Notes: generated by a model not told the origin, from the letters alone. A stretch of DNA of 14,252 nucleotides from RACS-047 sp031553855 (GCA_031553855.1 JAVBKW010000020.1:1-14252), one strand, 5' to 3'. Shown: positions 7,530 to 13,325, counted from the stretch's first letter. Numbers and translations are program-made.

Positions 7530-7558
7530 ATTATAAATTAGCGTGCAAAAATAGTCAA
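7530..7558 (-). promoter_or_regulatory. Strong sigma-A promoter abutting the DUF815 start codon
   Basis: On the minus strand TTGACT (7558-7553), a 17-bp spacer and a perfect TATAAT (7535-7530) are followed by TAAATT and then ATG 7523. The expected RNA start, about 7 nt after the -10, is the A of the start codon. Confidence 0.7.
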
Positions 7559-7626
7559 ACTCATTTGAGCTGTTTCAATAAGCTGTTCAAAAACCCCTTG
7601 TCGGAGCTGTCCGCAGTCAAACAAAA

Positions 7627-7756
7627 AGGGGCTGTCTCAATAAGGGGTCATATACGGGCTACGTACGGCAAAACGACTCAATCGAGTACGTCTATGTACA
7701 CTCAATCGTCGTTTTGCCGTCAGTTGCCCGTCTCTAACCCCTTCTTGAAACAGCCT
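7627..7756. repeat. 130-bp snapback (extended inverted repeat) element
   Basis: The left arm starts AGGGGCTGTCTCAATAAGG (7627) and the right arm read backwards starts AGGCTGTTTCAAGAAGG (7756). The pairing continues inwards through ACGGGC and ACGGCAAAACGAC (7665-7677, against 7707-7719) nearly to the centre. A degenerate fragment, GCTGTTTCAATAAG, lies at 7569-7582. It looks like a non-autonomous, MITE-like element; no transposase is present. The frames crossing it look like palindrome artefacts. Confidence 0.6.
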
Positions 7757-7774
7757 ACTATCACAAAAGACAAG

Positions 7775-7821
7775 AAAAAAGGGGCTGTCTCACGAGTTTT
7801 TTTCTCGTGAGACAGCCCTTT
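7775..7821. terminator. Bidirectional terminator hairpin sharing the snapback element's end sequence
   Basis: GGGCTGTCTCACGAG (7782-7796) pairs perfectly over 15 bp with CTCGTGAGACAGCCC (7804-7818) around a loop of seven Ts. The minus strand then has a T run (7780-7775). It can terminate the YjzC-like transcript. The word GGGGCTGTCTCA also starts the arm of the adjacent 130-bp element, so the terminator may derive from the same repeat family. Confidence 0.8.
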
Positions 7822-7929
7822 AAAAAGTGCTTCTTTGCGATAGACTTGCTGGTGGAATACTAAAGCTGCGTTCCGGTTGCATAAAAGCATTCTTTTCCCG
7901 CTCAAGGATTACTTTCTTAAGTATATTAC

Positions 7930-8079
7930 TTAAATTTCGTAATGCTGGCTGGGAACCTGCGTCGGGGGAAGCTTGTCGCCTTTTTTAACGCTGACCGTTC
8001 CGTGAACGGCGCCGCGCGAACCGACTACCTTGTACGAACCGCTTTTAGGAGCAATATCTCCGGGTCTTAATGTCTTCAT
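7930..8079 (-). CDS. YjzC-like small protein
   Basis: 49 residues, found by reading downstream of a near-perfect AAAGGAGGT (8096-8091 core) placed 11 nt before ATG 8079. It begins 'MKTLRPGDIAPKSGSYKVVG', continues with a G-rich 'SRGAVHGTVSVKKGDKLPPT' and ends '...QHYEI'. The pattern PGD-x-AP-x-SG-x-Y ... G-[DE]-x-[FL]-PPT resembles the YjzC family of short soluble Firmicutes proteins, whose role is unknown. It lies between a terminator (8160-8178) and the hairpin at 7775-7821, so it is probably a single-gene transcript; a clear -10/-35 was not identified. Confidence 0.82.
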   Translation of the reverse strand: MKTLRPGDIAPKSGSYKVVGSRGAVHGTVSVKKGDKLPPTQVPSQHYEI

Positions 8080-8159
8080 AGCTGTTTTGCACCTCCTTTG
8101 CAATTATTATCGATCAATAAAAAGCAAAGTATGCAAAAATAGCCTATAGAAAATAATGT

Positions 8160-8178
8160 AAAAAGGGCCGGACGGCCC
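8160..8178 (-). terminator. Rho-independent terminator after the 8231-8635 membrane protein
   Basis: On the minus strand GGGCC (8178-8174), a 4-nt loop and GGCCC (8169-8165) are followed by five Ts (8164-8160). The short, very GC-rich stem sits ~50 nt after the stop codon and separates this gene from the YjzC-like gene. Confidence 0.65.
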
Positions 8179-8230
8179 GGCCTCGCTTTAAAGAGCAGTT
8201 TTTTTGCGCTAAAGTAAGCTTTAGCTGCTC

Positions 8231-8635
8231 TTAAGCCGCCGCCGCAAAAATACAGGTCAGCACAAAAATGACGGTAAAAGCGGCGATCGAAATCATTGCC
8301 AAAATCAGCCCCGCAGTGCCGGAGGCTCTTCTCTTTAGCTGCCGCTGATATGAAGAATTTATGCAGCTGTTGACGGTGCAGATAAGCGCGCCTATTGCGG
8401 CGGGAGCTAAAAATATGGGGCCCAAAATTACCGTATATGAGGGCGAAATAGAAATCAAATACCGGCAGATGAAGCACAGCAAAATGCAGGTACCCGTACC
8501 TAAAACTGCCTGAAGGAGCCCGGCGGCTCCGAACTTGACCGACGTTTCAAATTTTTGGGGCTCGTTTTTTACAAACTGGAATCTCAGCGAACGGGAATCG
8601 ATACGAAAGAGAAAATTCCAAAGCTCATGCGCCAT
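8231..8635 (-). CDS. Small integral membrane protein, paralogue of the 8814-9209 product
   Basis: 134 residues. AGGAG (8648-8644) lies 8 nt before ATG 8635. The soluble N-terminus ('FRIDSRSLRFQFVKNEPQKF') is followed by hydrophobic segments at about 36-60, 66-90 and 106-132. Between the second and third is a conserved basic loop, 'CINSSYQRQLKRRASG'. The loop, the 'EPQKFE-SVK' motif and 'LGTG-CI-LC' are shared with the gene upstream, so the two are tandem duplicates that have diverged. I do not recognise the family. It has its own consensus promoter and terminator, so it is transcribed separately. Confidence 0.8.
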   Translation of the reverse strand: MAHELWNFLFRIDSRSLRFQFVKNEPQKFETSVKFGAAGLLQAVLGTGTCILLCFICRYLISISPSYTVILGPIFLAPAAIGALICTVNSCINSSYQRQLKRRASGTAGLILAMISIAAFTVIFVLTCIFAAAA

Positions 8636-8671
8636 AGTTGCCGCTCCTAAAAAGGTTGTTATTACCGTATC

Positions 8672-8700
8672 ATTATAAGTAAACGCAAATGAAATGTCAA
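8672..8700 (-). promoter_or_regulatory. Perfect-consensus sigma-A promoter for the 8231-8635 gene
   Basis: On the minus strand TTGACA (8700-8695), a 17-bp spacer and TATAAT (8677-8672): both hexamers match consensus exactly. The predicted start is near 8665, with a leader of about 30 nt. Strong constitutive expression is expected, which is inference. Confidence 0.85.
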
Positions 8701-8735
8701 GTTGTCTGACCTTCTCTCTCGCTATGCGCGCGCGT

Positions 8736-8765
8736 TTGACTTACGGCGCAAAAAAATGTTAGAAT
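8736..8765 (+). promoter_or_regulatory. Candidate plus-strand promoter pointing antisense into the 8814-9209 gene
   Basis: TTGACT (8736-8741), an 18-bp spacer and TAGAAT (8760-8765) lie between the two paralogues. No plus-strand gene follows, so a transcript starting near 8772 would run antisense to the end of the upstream paralogue. A 7-bp inverted repeat CTGACGC/GCGTCAG (8804-8810, 8828-8834) lies just downstream. It may be a chance match. Confidence 0.3.
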
Positions 8766-8813
8766 GTGCTAAAGGGCGTCTTTGCGCGTTTAAAGCTGCA
8801 CACCTGACGCATC

Positions 8814-9209
8814 TTAAGCGGCAGTAAGCGTCAGTATAAAAAATATTATGAAAATCACAAGCAGCGATATCGCAAGGATAAGTCCGACCGCGCCGGTGGT
8901 TTTACGCCTTAAACGGAGTTGGTATGACGAATTTATTATACTGCGCACCGTACTCATCAGCGCGCCGCCCGCCGCGACAAAAACGATTAGCAAACCGGCG
9001 ACTATCCCTATCGCGTTGCCGCTTTTGACGGCCGCCCACGAAAGAAGGCATAAGGCGATGCAAAAGCCCGTGCCTAAGGCGGCATATAATATACCGATAA
9101 CGCCGCACTTTACCGACTTTTCAAATTTTTGCGGATCGTCCTTTATCAGCTTATAACGCAGCGAATCGGTGTTTATTCTAAGCAACAGATCCAAAATCCC
9201 TTTAGCCAT
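8814..9209 (-). CDS. Small integral membrane protein, paralogue of the 8231-8635 product
   Basis: 131 residues. AAGGAG (9221-9216) lies 6 nt before ATG 9209. It has the same plan as its neighbour: a soluble N-terminus 'LLRINTDSLRYKLIKDDPQK', hydrophobic segments at about 36-60, 66-88 and 105-130, and the loop 'IINSSYQLRLRRKTTGAVG'. The conserved basic loop and near-identical spacing argue that both proteins are kept by selection. The function is unknown. Its leader of ~80 nt contains the palindrome at 9225-9280, so that repeat is transcribed as part of this mRNA. Confidence 0.8.
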   Translation of the reverse strand: MAKGILDLLLRINTDSLRYKLIKDDPQKFEKSVKCGVIGILYAALGTGFCIALCLLSWAAVKSGNAIGIVAGLLIVFVAAGGALMSTVRSIINSSYQLRLRRKTTGAVGLILAISLLVIFIIFFILTLTAA

Positions 9210-9224
9210 TACCCTCTCCTTAAC

Positions 9225-9280
9225 AAGAAAGCGAATAAATCGCAGTCTTAATTAAAATAACATTTATTCGTCGTTTCCTT
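9225..9280. repeat. Palindromic element (AAGGAAACGCTGAATAAAT family) in a 5' leader
   Basis: The right arm read backwards from 9280 is AAGGAAACGACGAATAAAT, 17 of 19 identical to the family consensus. The left arm at 9225-9240 (AAGAAAGCGAATAAAT) is a shortened version. The inner CGAATAAAT/ATTTATTCG pairing is perfect. It lies between promoter and ribosome site of the 8814-9209 gene. Confidence 0.55.
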
Positions 9281-9297
9281 CTTATCGCCTTTTTATC

Positions 9298-9326
9298 ATT
9301 ATATAAGACTTAGTTTTAAAAGTCAA
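9298..9326 (-). promoter_or_regulatory. Sigma-A promoter for the 8814-9209 gene
   Basis: On the minus strand TTGACT (9326-9321), a 17-bp spacer and TATAAT (9303-9298) predict a start near 9291 and a leader of about 80 nt. Confidence 0.75.
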
Positions 9327-9431
9327 TATTGCAGGAAGCAAACAAGTGCGGGGCGTTTAAGTTTACCGGAGTGGGGGAAAGAAAAGCTGTTTTAAGGTAA
9401 AGAAAAAGATATATGGGAAAAAGGCGGAGTT

Positions 9432-10994
9432 ATGAAAACAATAATAGTGTCGTTGTCGTCAAAAAATATTCACAAAATGCCGGCGGCGTGGTGCATTAAA
9501 GAGTACTGCCGCTCGCAGGGTGTGAGCGTGGGGATAATCGAGGGCAGCGTCAACGAGCAATTAAGAGATCTTACGGCGCGCATTTACAGGGAAAGGCCGG
9601 ATATTGTTGGCTTTTCGTGTTATATCTGGAACATCGAGGCCGTGCGTAAAATTGCCGCCGACCTTAAAAAGCTTTTGGGCGCGCTCACTATTGTTTTGGG
9701 CGGGCCGGAGGTGTCGTTTGAAACGGATTTTTCTTCTTTTCCGTTTGCCGACTATATAGTAAGCGGGGCGGGGGAAGAAGCGTTTTGCAAGCTTATAAAG
9801 CGCCTTGAGAGCGGCTTAAGGGAAGAAAAAAGTATAATAAAGGGGAACGGCAAAAGCTTTGAAGAATTGCCCTGCCCATATAGCTGCGGATATTTTGAAT
9901 CGTTTAAGGACGAGCAGATTAGCGACCCGGCAAAACGGCTCGTATATTACGAAAGCTCGCGCGGGTGCCCGTTTTCGTGTTCCTACTGTTTAAGCTCGGC
10001 CTGCTCCGGCGTTGAATACCTGCCGCTTGAAAGGGTCAGGCAAGACATATTGCGCTTTATAGAAAACGGGGTCAAATGTGTAAAGTTTACCGACCGCACC
10101 TTTAACGCCGACCATAAACGCTGTGCAAAAATTCTGGAATTTATCGGCTCTCTCGATACGGACTGCGCCTTTCATTTTGAGGCGGCCGCCGACCTTTTTA
10201 ACGAAACGCTTTTGAAAATAGTAGAGGCACTGCCCAAAGGGCGCGTACAGTTTGAAATAGGCATACAGTCCGTAAACGAAAAAACGCTTGAGGCTGTCAA
10301 CCGCAGGACCGACACCGCCGCCGCTCTGAAAAACATTGCGCGCCTTGTTTCTTTCGCAAATTGTCATATTCATGCCGACCTTATCGCGGGGCTGCCTTTT
10401 GAAACCTTTGACTCATTCGCCCGCGGTGTGGACGCTTTGATGGACACAAAAGCGCATTGCGTCCAGCTGGGTTTTCTAAAAATATTAAAGGGCTCTTTAA
10501 TGAGCAAAAACCTTAGCGGAGCGGTGTTTTCCGATTATCCGCCGTACGAGGTTCTAAAAACTGACACTATGACGTTTGAACAGCTGGATAAGCTCCAAAA
10601 AATCGAGGCGGCGGCGGATAAATTCTACAACGGCGGATTTTGCCGCCAAAGCCTGAATATATGCGTAAAAAAAGCGTTCGGCGGCAGCTGGTTCGGCTTT
10701 TTTGACGCGCTTGCGCAATTTATTCCCGATTCAAATTTTAAGCTCAATTTAAAAAGCTGTTACAGCGTCCTTTTGAGCTTTATGCAAAAGTATATGAGCG
10801 CCGCGGAGGCCGGGCATTATATCAAGCTCGACTGCTTTTCATTCGGCGACTTCCGCGCTCTGCCCGACAGCATTGAAGAGTTGCGCCTGCGCGATAAGGA
10901 AAAGGAGTTTTTCAAAACCGCCGAAAATAAAAACGTAAAGGTGCGGGCGGAGTATTTTCCGTTCGACAAAACCCAAAGGCTGTTCTTTTTTTAA
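9432..10994 (+). CDS. B12-binding-type radical SAM protein (COG1032-like, DUF4080-type tail)
   Basis: 520 residues. The N-terminal ~130 residues form a Rossmann-like cobalamin-binding-type domain ('DIVGFSCYIWNIEAV', 'IVLGGPEVSFE', 'YIVSGAGEEAF'), but the classic D-x-H-x-x-G cobalamin ligand is not seen. The radical SAM core has the cluster motif C179-x3-C183-x2-C186 in 'SRGCPFSCSYCLSS', followed by 'VKFTDRTFN', 'FEIGIQSVNEKTL' and 'HADLIAGLPFET'. The last ~150 residues resemble DUF4080, common in clostridial members. These proteins catalyse unknown SAM-dependent radical reactions, often methylation. AAGG/GGAG (9421-9430) precedes the ATG. The stop codon TAA is the first bases of the palindrome at 10992-11083. 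No clear promoter was found in 9327-9431. Confidence 0.92.
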   Translation: MKTIIVSLSSKNIHKMPAAWCIKEYCRSQGVSVGIIEGSVNEQLRDLTARIYRERPDIVGFSCYIWNIEAVRKIAADLKKLLGALTIVLGGPEVSFETDFSSFPFADYIVSGAGEEAFCKLIKRLESGLREEKSIIKGNGKSFEELPCPYSCGYFESFKDEQISDPAKRLVYYESSRGCPFSCSYCLSSACSGVEYLPLERVRQDILRFIENGVKCVKFTDRTFNADHKRCAKILEFIGSLDTDCAFHFEAAADLFNETLLKIVEALPKGRVQFEIGIQSVNEKTLEAVNRRTDTAAALKNIARLVSFANCHIHADLIAGLPFETFDSFARGVDALMDTKAHCVQLGFLKILKGSLMSKNLSGAVFSDYPPYEVLKTDTMTFEQLDKLQKIEAAADKFYNGGFCRQSLNICVKKAFGGSWFGFFDALAQFIPDSNFKLNLKSCYSVLLSFMQKYMSAAEAGHYIKLDCFSFGDFRALPDSIEELRLRDKEKEFFKTAENKNVKVRAEYFPFDKTQRLFFF

Positions 10995-11083
10995 GGAAAT
11001 GCTGAATAAATTCTAATCGCCCTGACGGGTTTCGATGATTTTGCGGTCTTTTTAGCACCAAATATTTATTCAGCGTTTCCTAA
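10992..11083. repeat. 92-bp MITE-like palindromic element (AAGGAAACGCTGAATAAAT family)
   Basis: The 20-bp ends 10992-11011 and 11064-11083 are inverse complements with 2 mismatches; they flank a 52-bp centre with no gene. The outer three bases at the left are the radical SAM stop codon. Transcribed, it could fold and act as a 3' stabilising structure, but there is no T run for a classic terminator. Confidence 0.65.
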
Positions 11084-11357
11084 ATCGATATCGGTTTAGA
11101 CGCCGACAGGCTCCGCTTAAAAAAAGAACAAATGCATTAACAAATTTTGTTACGGCAGTCAGAATAAACTGGTTGTCGTTTTTATCATTAAGCGTGAATG
11201 TTAAAATAAAAAAACCTATTTCTGTATAAAGAAACACATTTATGAAGATGGGTATTTTTATAATCCACTTATTGTGGACAAATTCTATATATAATGGGTT
11301 GAATTCTCTATCTTGAAATAATAGAATAATGATATAATTATTGCATAGTGAGGTGTG
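11073..11357 (-). other. 95-codon open frame without a good start codon, possible gene remnant
   Basis: The stretch 11084-11340 has no annotated gene. On the minus strand one frame is open for 95 codons, from TAG (11360-11358) to TGA (11072-11070). It reads like a membrane-protein fragment ('EFNPLYIEFVHNKW', 'YTEIGFFILTFTLND', 'FVNAFVLFLSG'). It has no ATG; the only in-frame alternative start is an internal GTG leaving ~55 codons. It overlaps the promoter of the XRE gene and its end runs into the palindrome at 11064. AT-rich DNA can give such frames by chance. Confidence 0.2.
11299..11327 (+). promoter_or_regulatory. Candidate sigma-A promoter for the XRE regulator
   Basis: TTGAAT (11299-11304), a 17-bp spacer and TAGAAT (11322-11327) give a start near 11334 and a ~28-nt leader with GAGGTG. 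A TATAAT at 11333-11338 is an alternative -10, with a poorer -35. Confidence 0.45.
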
Positions 11358-11361
11358 CTAT

Positions 11362-12324
11362 ATGGAAAAACAAACAATGGGAAAATTTATTGCCGCTCTG
11401 CGCAAGACAAACGGAATGACCCAATCGGATTTAGCTAAAAAGCTCAGTGTGTCAAATAAGAGCGTAAGCAAATGGGAATGCGATGACGGATATCCTGATT
11501 TAACGCTCATCCCTTTAATAGCTGAAATATTTAGCGTAACATCAGATGAAATATTAAAAGGTGGTAGAATCATTAAGGACAATAACGCTTCCGAACAGCC
11601 AAAGTCCGAAAAACAAATGAATTTGATTTTACAAAAAACGCTGACTAAATTTAAGAATCTTTCTTTAATAGCGATATTTTTTGGCATTATCGGTTTGATA
11701 ATGTTTTGTTTGCCTCCGTTAATTAGCAATAGCGGCGGAGGAAACAATACGCTTTTTCTAATATTGACCGTGTTTTCAGTAGTATTTATTTTTGCAAGCA
11801 TTGCTTTAGAGATTATATTATTTAACAATGCAAAATCCGCAATTTTTGACTTTGGCATAGTGGAGGATAAGCGTATACTTAAAACAAAAAACATTATAGA
11901 GAATTGGACTTTCAATATTATAATTTTAGATATACTTGTTTGCGTAGGAAGCATTATGCCTTTATTGAACGGATTGACAGTATATTATCTGCTTTTTTTG
12001 CCAACATTGTTTGTTTTTGCATATTTAGTCAAGATGTTTTTATCCGAAAAAAAGTATTATGATTTAGGAACAGAGCAGCAAATATTACGGAAAATAAAAA
12101 AATTGAATATAGTATTTGCCATAATAGGAGCGGTGCTCTTGGTTATTCCATTGGTTATTTATATCGTTCCAGAATCCGTATTTATTTTCTCAAGCGGTTT
12201 GTTTGTGTTAATGAGCATAATAATTAGATGTCTGTCAATTCAGTTTTTTATAATTGCGATTGTCGGATTAATTTACATTTTTCTTAGAAAAAAGCTGTTA
12301 AAGAATTACAGTAAAATTAAATAA
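11362..12324 (+). CDS. XRE-family HTH regulator with C-terminal multi-pass membrane domain
   Basis: 320 residues from ATG 11362, preceded by GAGGTG about 7 nt upstream; a TTG at 11341 in the same frame is less likely. Residues ~6-65 are a Cro/C1-type helix-turn-helix ('MGKFIAALRKTNGMTQSDLA' ... 'VSNKSVSKWECDDGYPDLTL' ... 'ISDEIL'-like end). After a short linker come about seven hydrophobic segments (~99-120, 130-153, 184-204, 208-226, 245-266, 270-288, 290-308). This one-component layout, a DNA-binding head on a membrane tail, is common in Firmicutes; the signal sensed is unknown. Its codons are more AT-rich than those of the upstream genes, suggesting transfer. No partner gene is adjacent; the hairpin at 12441-12477 may end its transcript. 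Confidence 0.88.
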   Translation: MEKQTMGKFIAALRKTNGMTQSDLAKKLSVSNKSVSKWECDDGYPDLTLIPLIAEIFSVTSDEILKGGRIIKDNNASEQPKSEKQMNLILQKTLTKFKNLSLIAIFFGIIGLIMFCLPPLISNSGGGNNTLFLILTVFSVVFIFASIALEIILFNNAKSAIFDFGIVEDKRILKTKNIIENWTFNIIILDILVCVGSIMPLLNGLTVYYLLFLPTLFVFAYLVKMFLSEKKYYDLGTEQQILRKIKKLNIVFAIIGAVLLVIPLVIYIVPESVFIFSSGLFVLMSIIIRCLSIQFFIIAIVGLIYIFLRKKLLKNYSKIK

Positions 12325-12332
12325 TAGCGATC

Positions 12333-12415
12333 AAACACAAGCAAACACAAGGGGGCGTAGCGATCAAACACAAGGAAACACAAGGAAACACAAGGGCAAA
12401 CACAAGGGGGCGGGG
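12333..12415 (+). repeat. Left ACACAAG / GGGGGCG repeat cluster of the RAYT unit
   Basis: Six copies of AAACACAAG lie at 12333, 12343, 12366, 12376, 12386 and 12398, each ending in G or GG. Two of the runs end in CAAGGGGGCG. A longer unit, TAGCGATCAAACACAAG, appears twice (12325-12341 and 12358-12374). All copies have the same orientation, opposite to the right cluster. Confidence 0.85.
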
Positions 12416-12432
12416 AACTTTGTGTTAAATAG

Positions 12433-12461
12433 TTGACAGAGACCTCAAGATAATGTAGAAT
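12433..12461 (+). promoter_or_regulatory. Sigma-A promoter of the RAYT gene, embedded in a hairpin
   Basis: TTGACA (12433-12438), a 17-bp spacer and TAGAAT (12456-12461) predict RNA start at about G12468. This is the first base of the Shine-Dalgarno GAGG, giving a leader of only ~14 nt. The -10 spans the loop and the first bases of the right arm of the hairpin at 12441-12473. Confidence 0.75.
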
Positions 12462-12477
12462 TATCTTGAGGTCTTTT
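12441..12477 (+). promoter_or_regulatory. Hairpin sequestering the RAYT Shine-Dalgarno / read-through terminator
   Basis: GACCTCAAGATAAT (12441-12454) pairs perfectly over 14 bp with ATTATCTTGAGGTC (12460-12473) around a 5-nt loop, followed by TTTT. The right arm contains the GAGGT ribosome site (12468-12472), 10 nt before ATG 12482. In RNA entering from upstream the site is paired and the hairpin plus U run can terminate; in RNA from the internal promoter the left arm is missing and the site is free. Confidence 0.75.
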
Positions 12478-12481
12478 AATT

Positions 12482-13237
12482 ATGCCAAAAGCAGCGAGAA
12501 AAAAAGTAGAAAGTGGAGTATACCATATTGTGTTGCGAGGAATAAATAAGCAAACAATATTTTTTGACGATGAAGATAGAGAAGTATTTCTAAACAGAAT
12601 AAAGTTGACAAAAGACAAAAAGAAGTTTGAAATATTTAGCTTTTGTTTAATGAGCAATCATGTGCATTTGATAATTAAAGAATTAGAAGCACCAATTGGC
12701 AATATATTTATGACAATGCTAAGCAGTTACGTGCTATGGTATAATCATAAATACAAAAGAATAGGGAACTTGTTTCAAGACAGATACAGAAGCGAAGGGA
12801 TAAAAGATGATGCCCATTTATTATGTGCAGTAAGATACATACATCAAAATCCAGTGAAGGCAGGAATAGCCAAAGATATTTCAGATTATGAGTGGAGTAG
12901 TCAGTCGGCATACATGAGTGAAAAGCAGACTTTTATAGATACAAATTATATACTAAATATGGTGGGAGGAAAAGAAGAATATAACGAATTTATAAAGCAA
13001 GAAGAAAGCATGCAGTTTATAGAAGAATCTAATAGAATAGTATTAACTGACGAAGAGCTAGCAGAAAAGCTAAAAAGGATAATGAATATAAAACAAATAT
13101 ATGATTTGCAGAGATGTGAACGAAGGGAAATGGAAGATATAATATCTACAATTAGACAAACTGTTCGAGGTGCTAGTTTACGCCAGATTTCTAGGGTAAC
13201 AGGCGTTTCTATTAATATTGTTAGGCACATTGAATAA
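12482..13237 (+). CDS. REP-associated tyrosine transposase (RAYT; Y1_Tnp / HUH family)
   Basis: 251 residues. The N-terminal ~140 residues are the Y1 single-strand DNA transposase fold: 'SGVYHIVLRGINKQTIFFDD', the metal-binding HUH motif NHVH (59-62) in 'CLMSNHVHLII', 'LFQDRYRSEGI', and the catalytic-Tyr helix 'AVRYIHQNPVKAGI' with Y119 as nucleophile. 'YEWSSQSAYM' follows, typical of RAYTs. The C-terminal ~30 residues are a predicted helix-turn-helix ('ASLRQISRVTGVSINIVRHI'), as in many Firmicutes RAYTs. No residue expected for catalysis is missing and the frame is intact. RAYTs nick and join REP-like hairpins and are thought to spread them; here the repeats on both sides are the likely substrates (inference). 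It is strongly AT-rich. There is no tnpB. Confidence 0.93.
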   Translation: MPKAARKKVESGVYHIVLRGINKQTIFFDDEDREVFLNRIKLTKDKKKFEIFSFCLMSNHVHLIIKELEAPIGNIFMTMLSSYVLWYNHKYKRIGNLFQDRYRSEGIKDDAHLLCAVRYIHQNPVKAGIAKDISDYEWSSQSAYMSEKQTFIDTNYILNMVGGKEEYNEFIKQEESMQFIEESNRIVLTDEELAEKLKRIMNIKQIYDLQRCERREMEDIISTIRQTVRGASLRQISRVTGVSINIVRHIE

Positions 13238-13325
13238 CACAAAGTCTCCCGCCCCCTTGAGTACCTTGTGTACTTGTGTACGCCCCCTTGTGTACGCTTG
13301 TGTATTCCGTTTCCCCAATCTGCAT
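13235..13325 (-). repeat. Right repeat cluster of the RAYT unit, inverted relative to the left cluster
   Basis: Read on the minus strand, ACACAAG occurs at 13303-13297, 13293-13287, 13279-13273 and 13271-13265, plus a variant ACTCAAG next to the inverted end. CAAGGGGGCG occurs at 13290-13281 and 13259-13250. The outer part contains GCAGATTGGGGAA (13323-13311), which is also in the distant cluster at 14041-14161. Spacers here are GT/T, not AA as on the left, so the sides differ in detail. Confidence 0.85.

Larger units (their letters stand above)
12403..13259 (+). mobile_element. RAYT transposase unit (REPtron-like) with 25-bp inverted ends
   Basis: The 25-bp segments 12403-12427 and 13235-13259 are inverse complements at 23 of 25 positions. 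They begin CAAGGGGGCGGG and finish CTTTGTGTTA; the right copy includes the transposase stop codon. The 857-bp unit holds promoter, hairpin and RAYT gene. Classical IS200/IS605 elements lack such inverted repeats, whereas RAYT genes are typically flanked by REP sequences in opposite orientation, so REPtron fits better than insertion sequence. Whether it moves as a unit cannot be told. Confidence 0.75.

Noticed and set aside
7565..7905. Overlapping plus and minus frames across the snapback element and terminator
   Set aside because: They arise from palindromic sequence and from reading through terminator stems; no ribosome site or family pattern.
8804..8834. Terminator after the 8814-9209 gene
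   Set aside because: The 7-bp inverted repeat spans the stop codon and has no T run after it on the minus strand.
12333..12415. CRISPR array
   Set aside because: The repeats are 9-10 bp with almost no spacer, irregular and inverted across the transposase; there are no cas genes.
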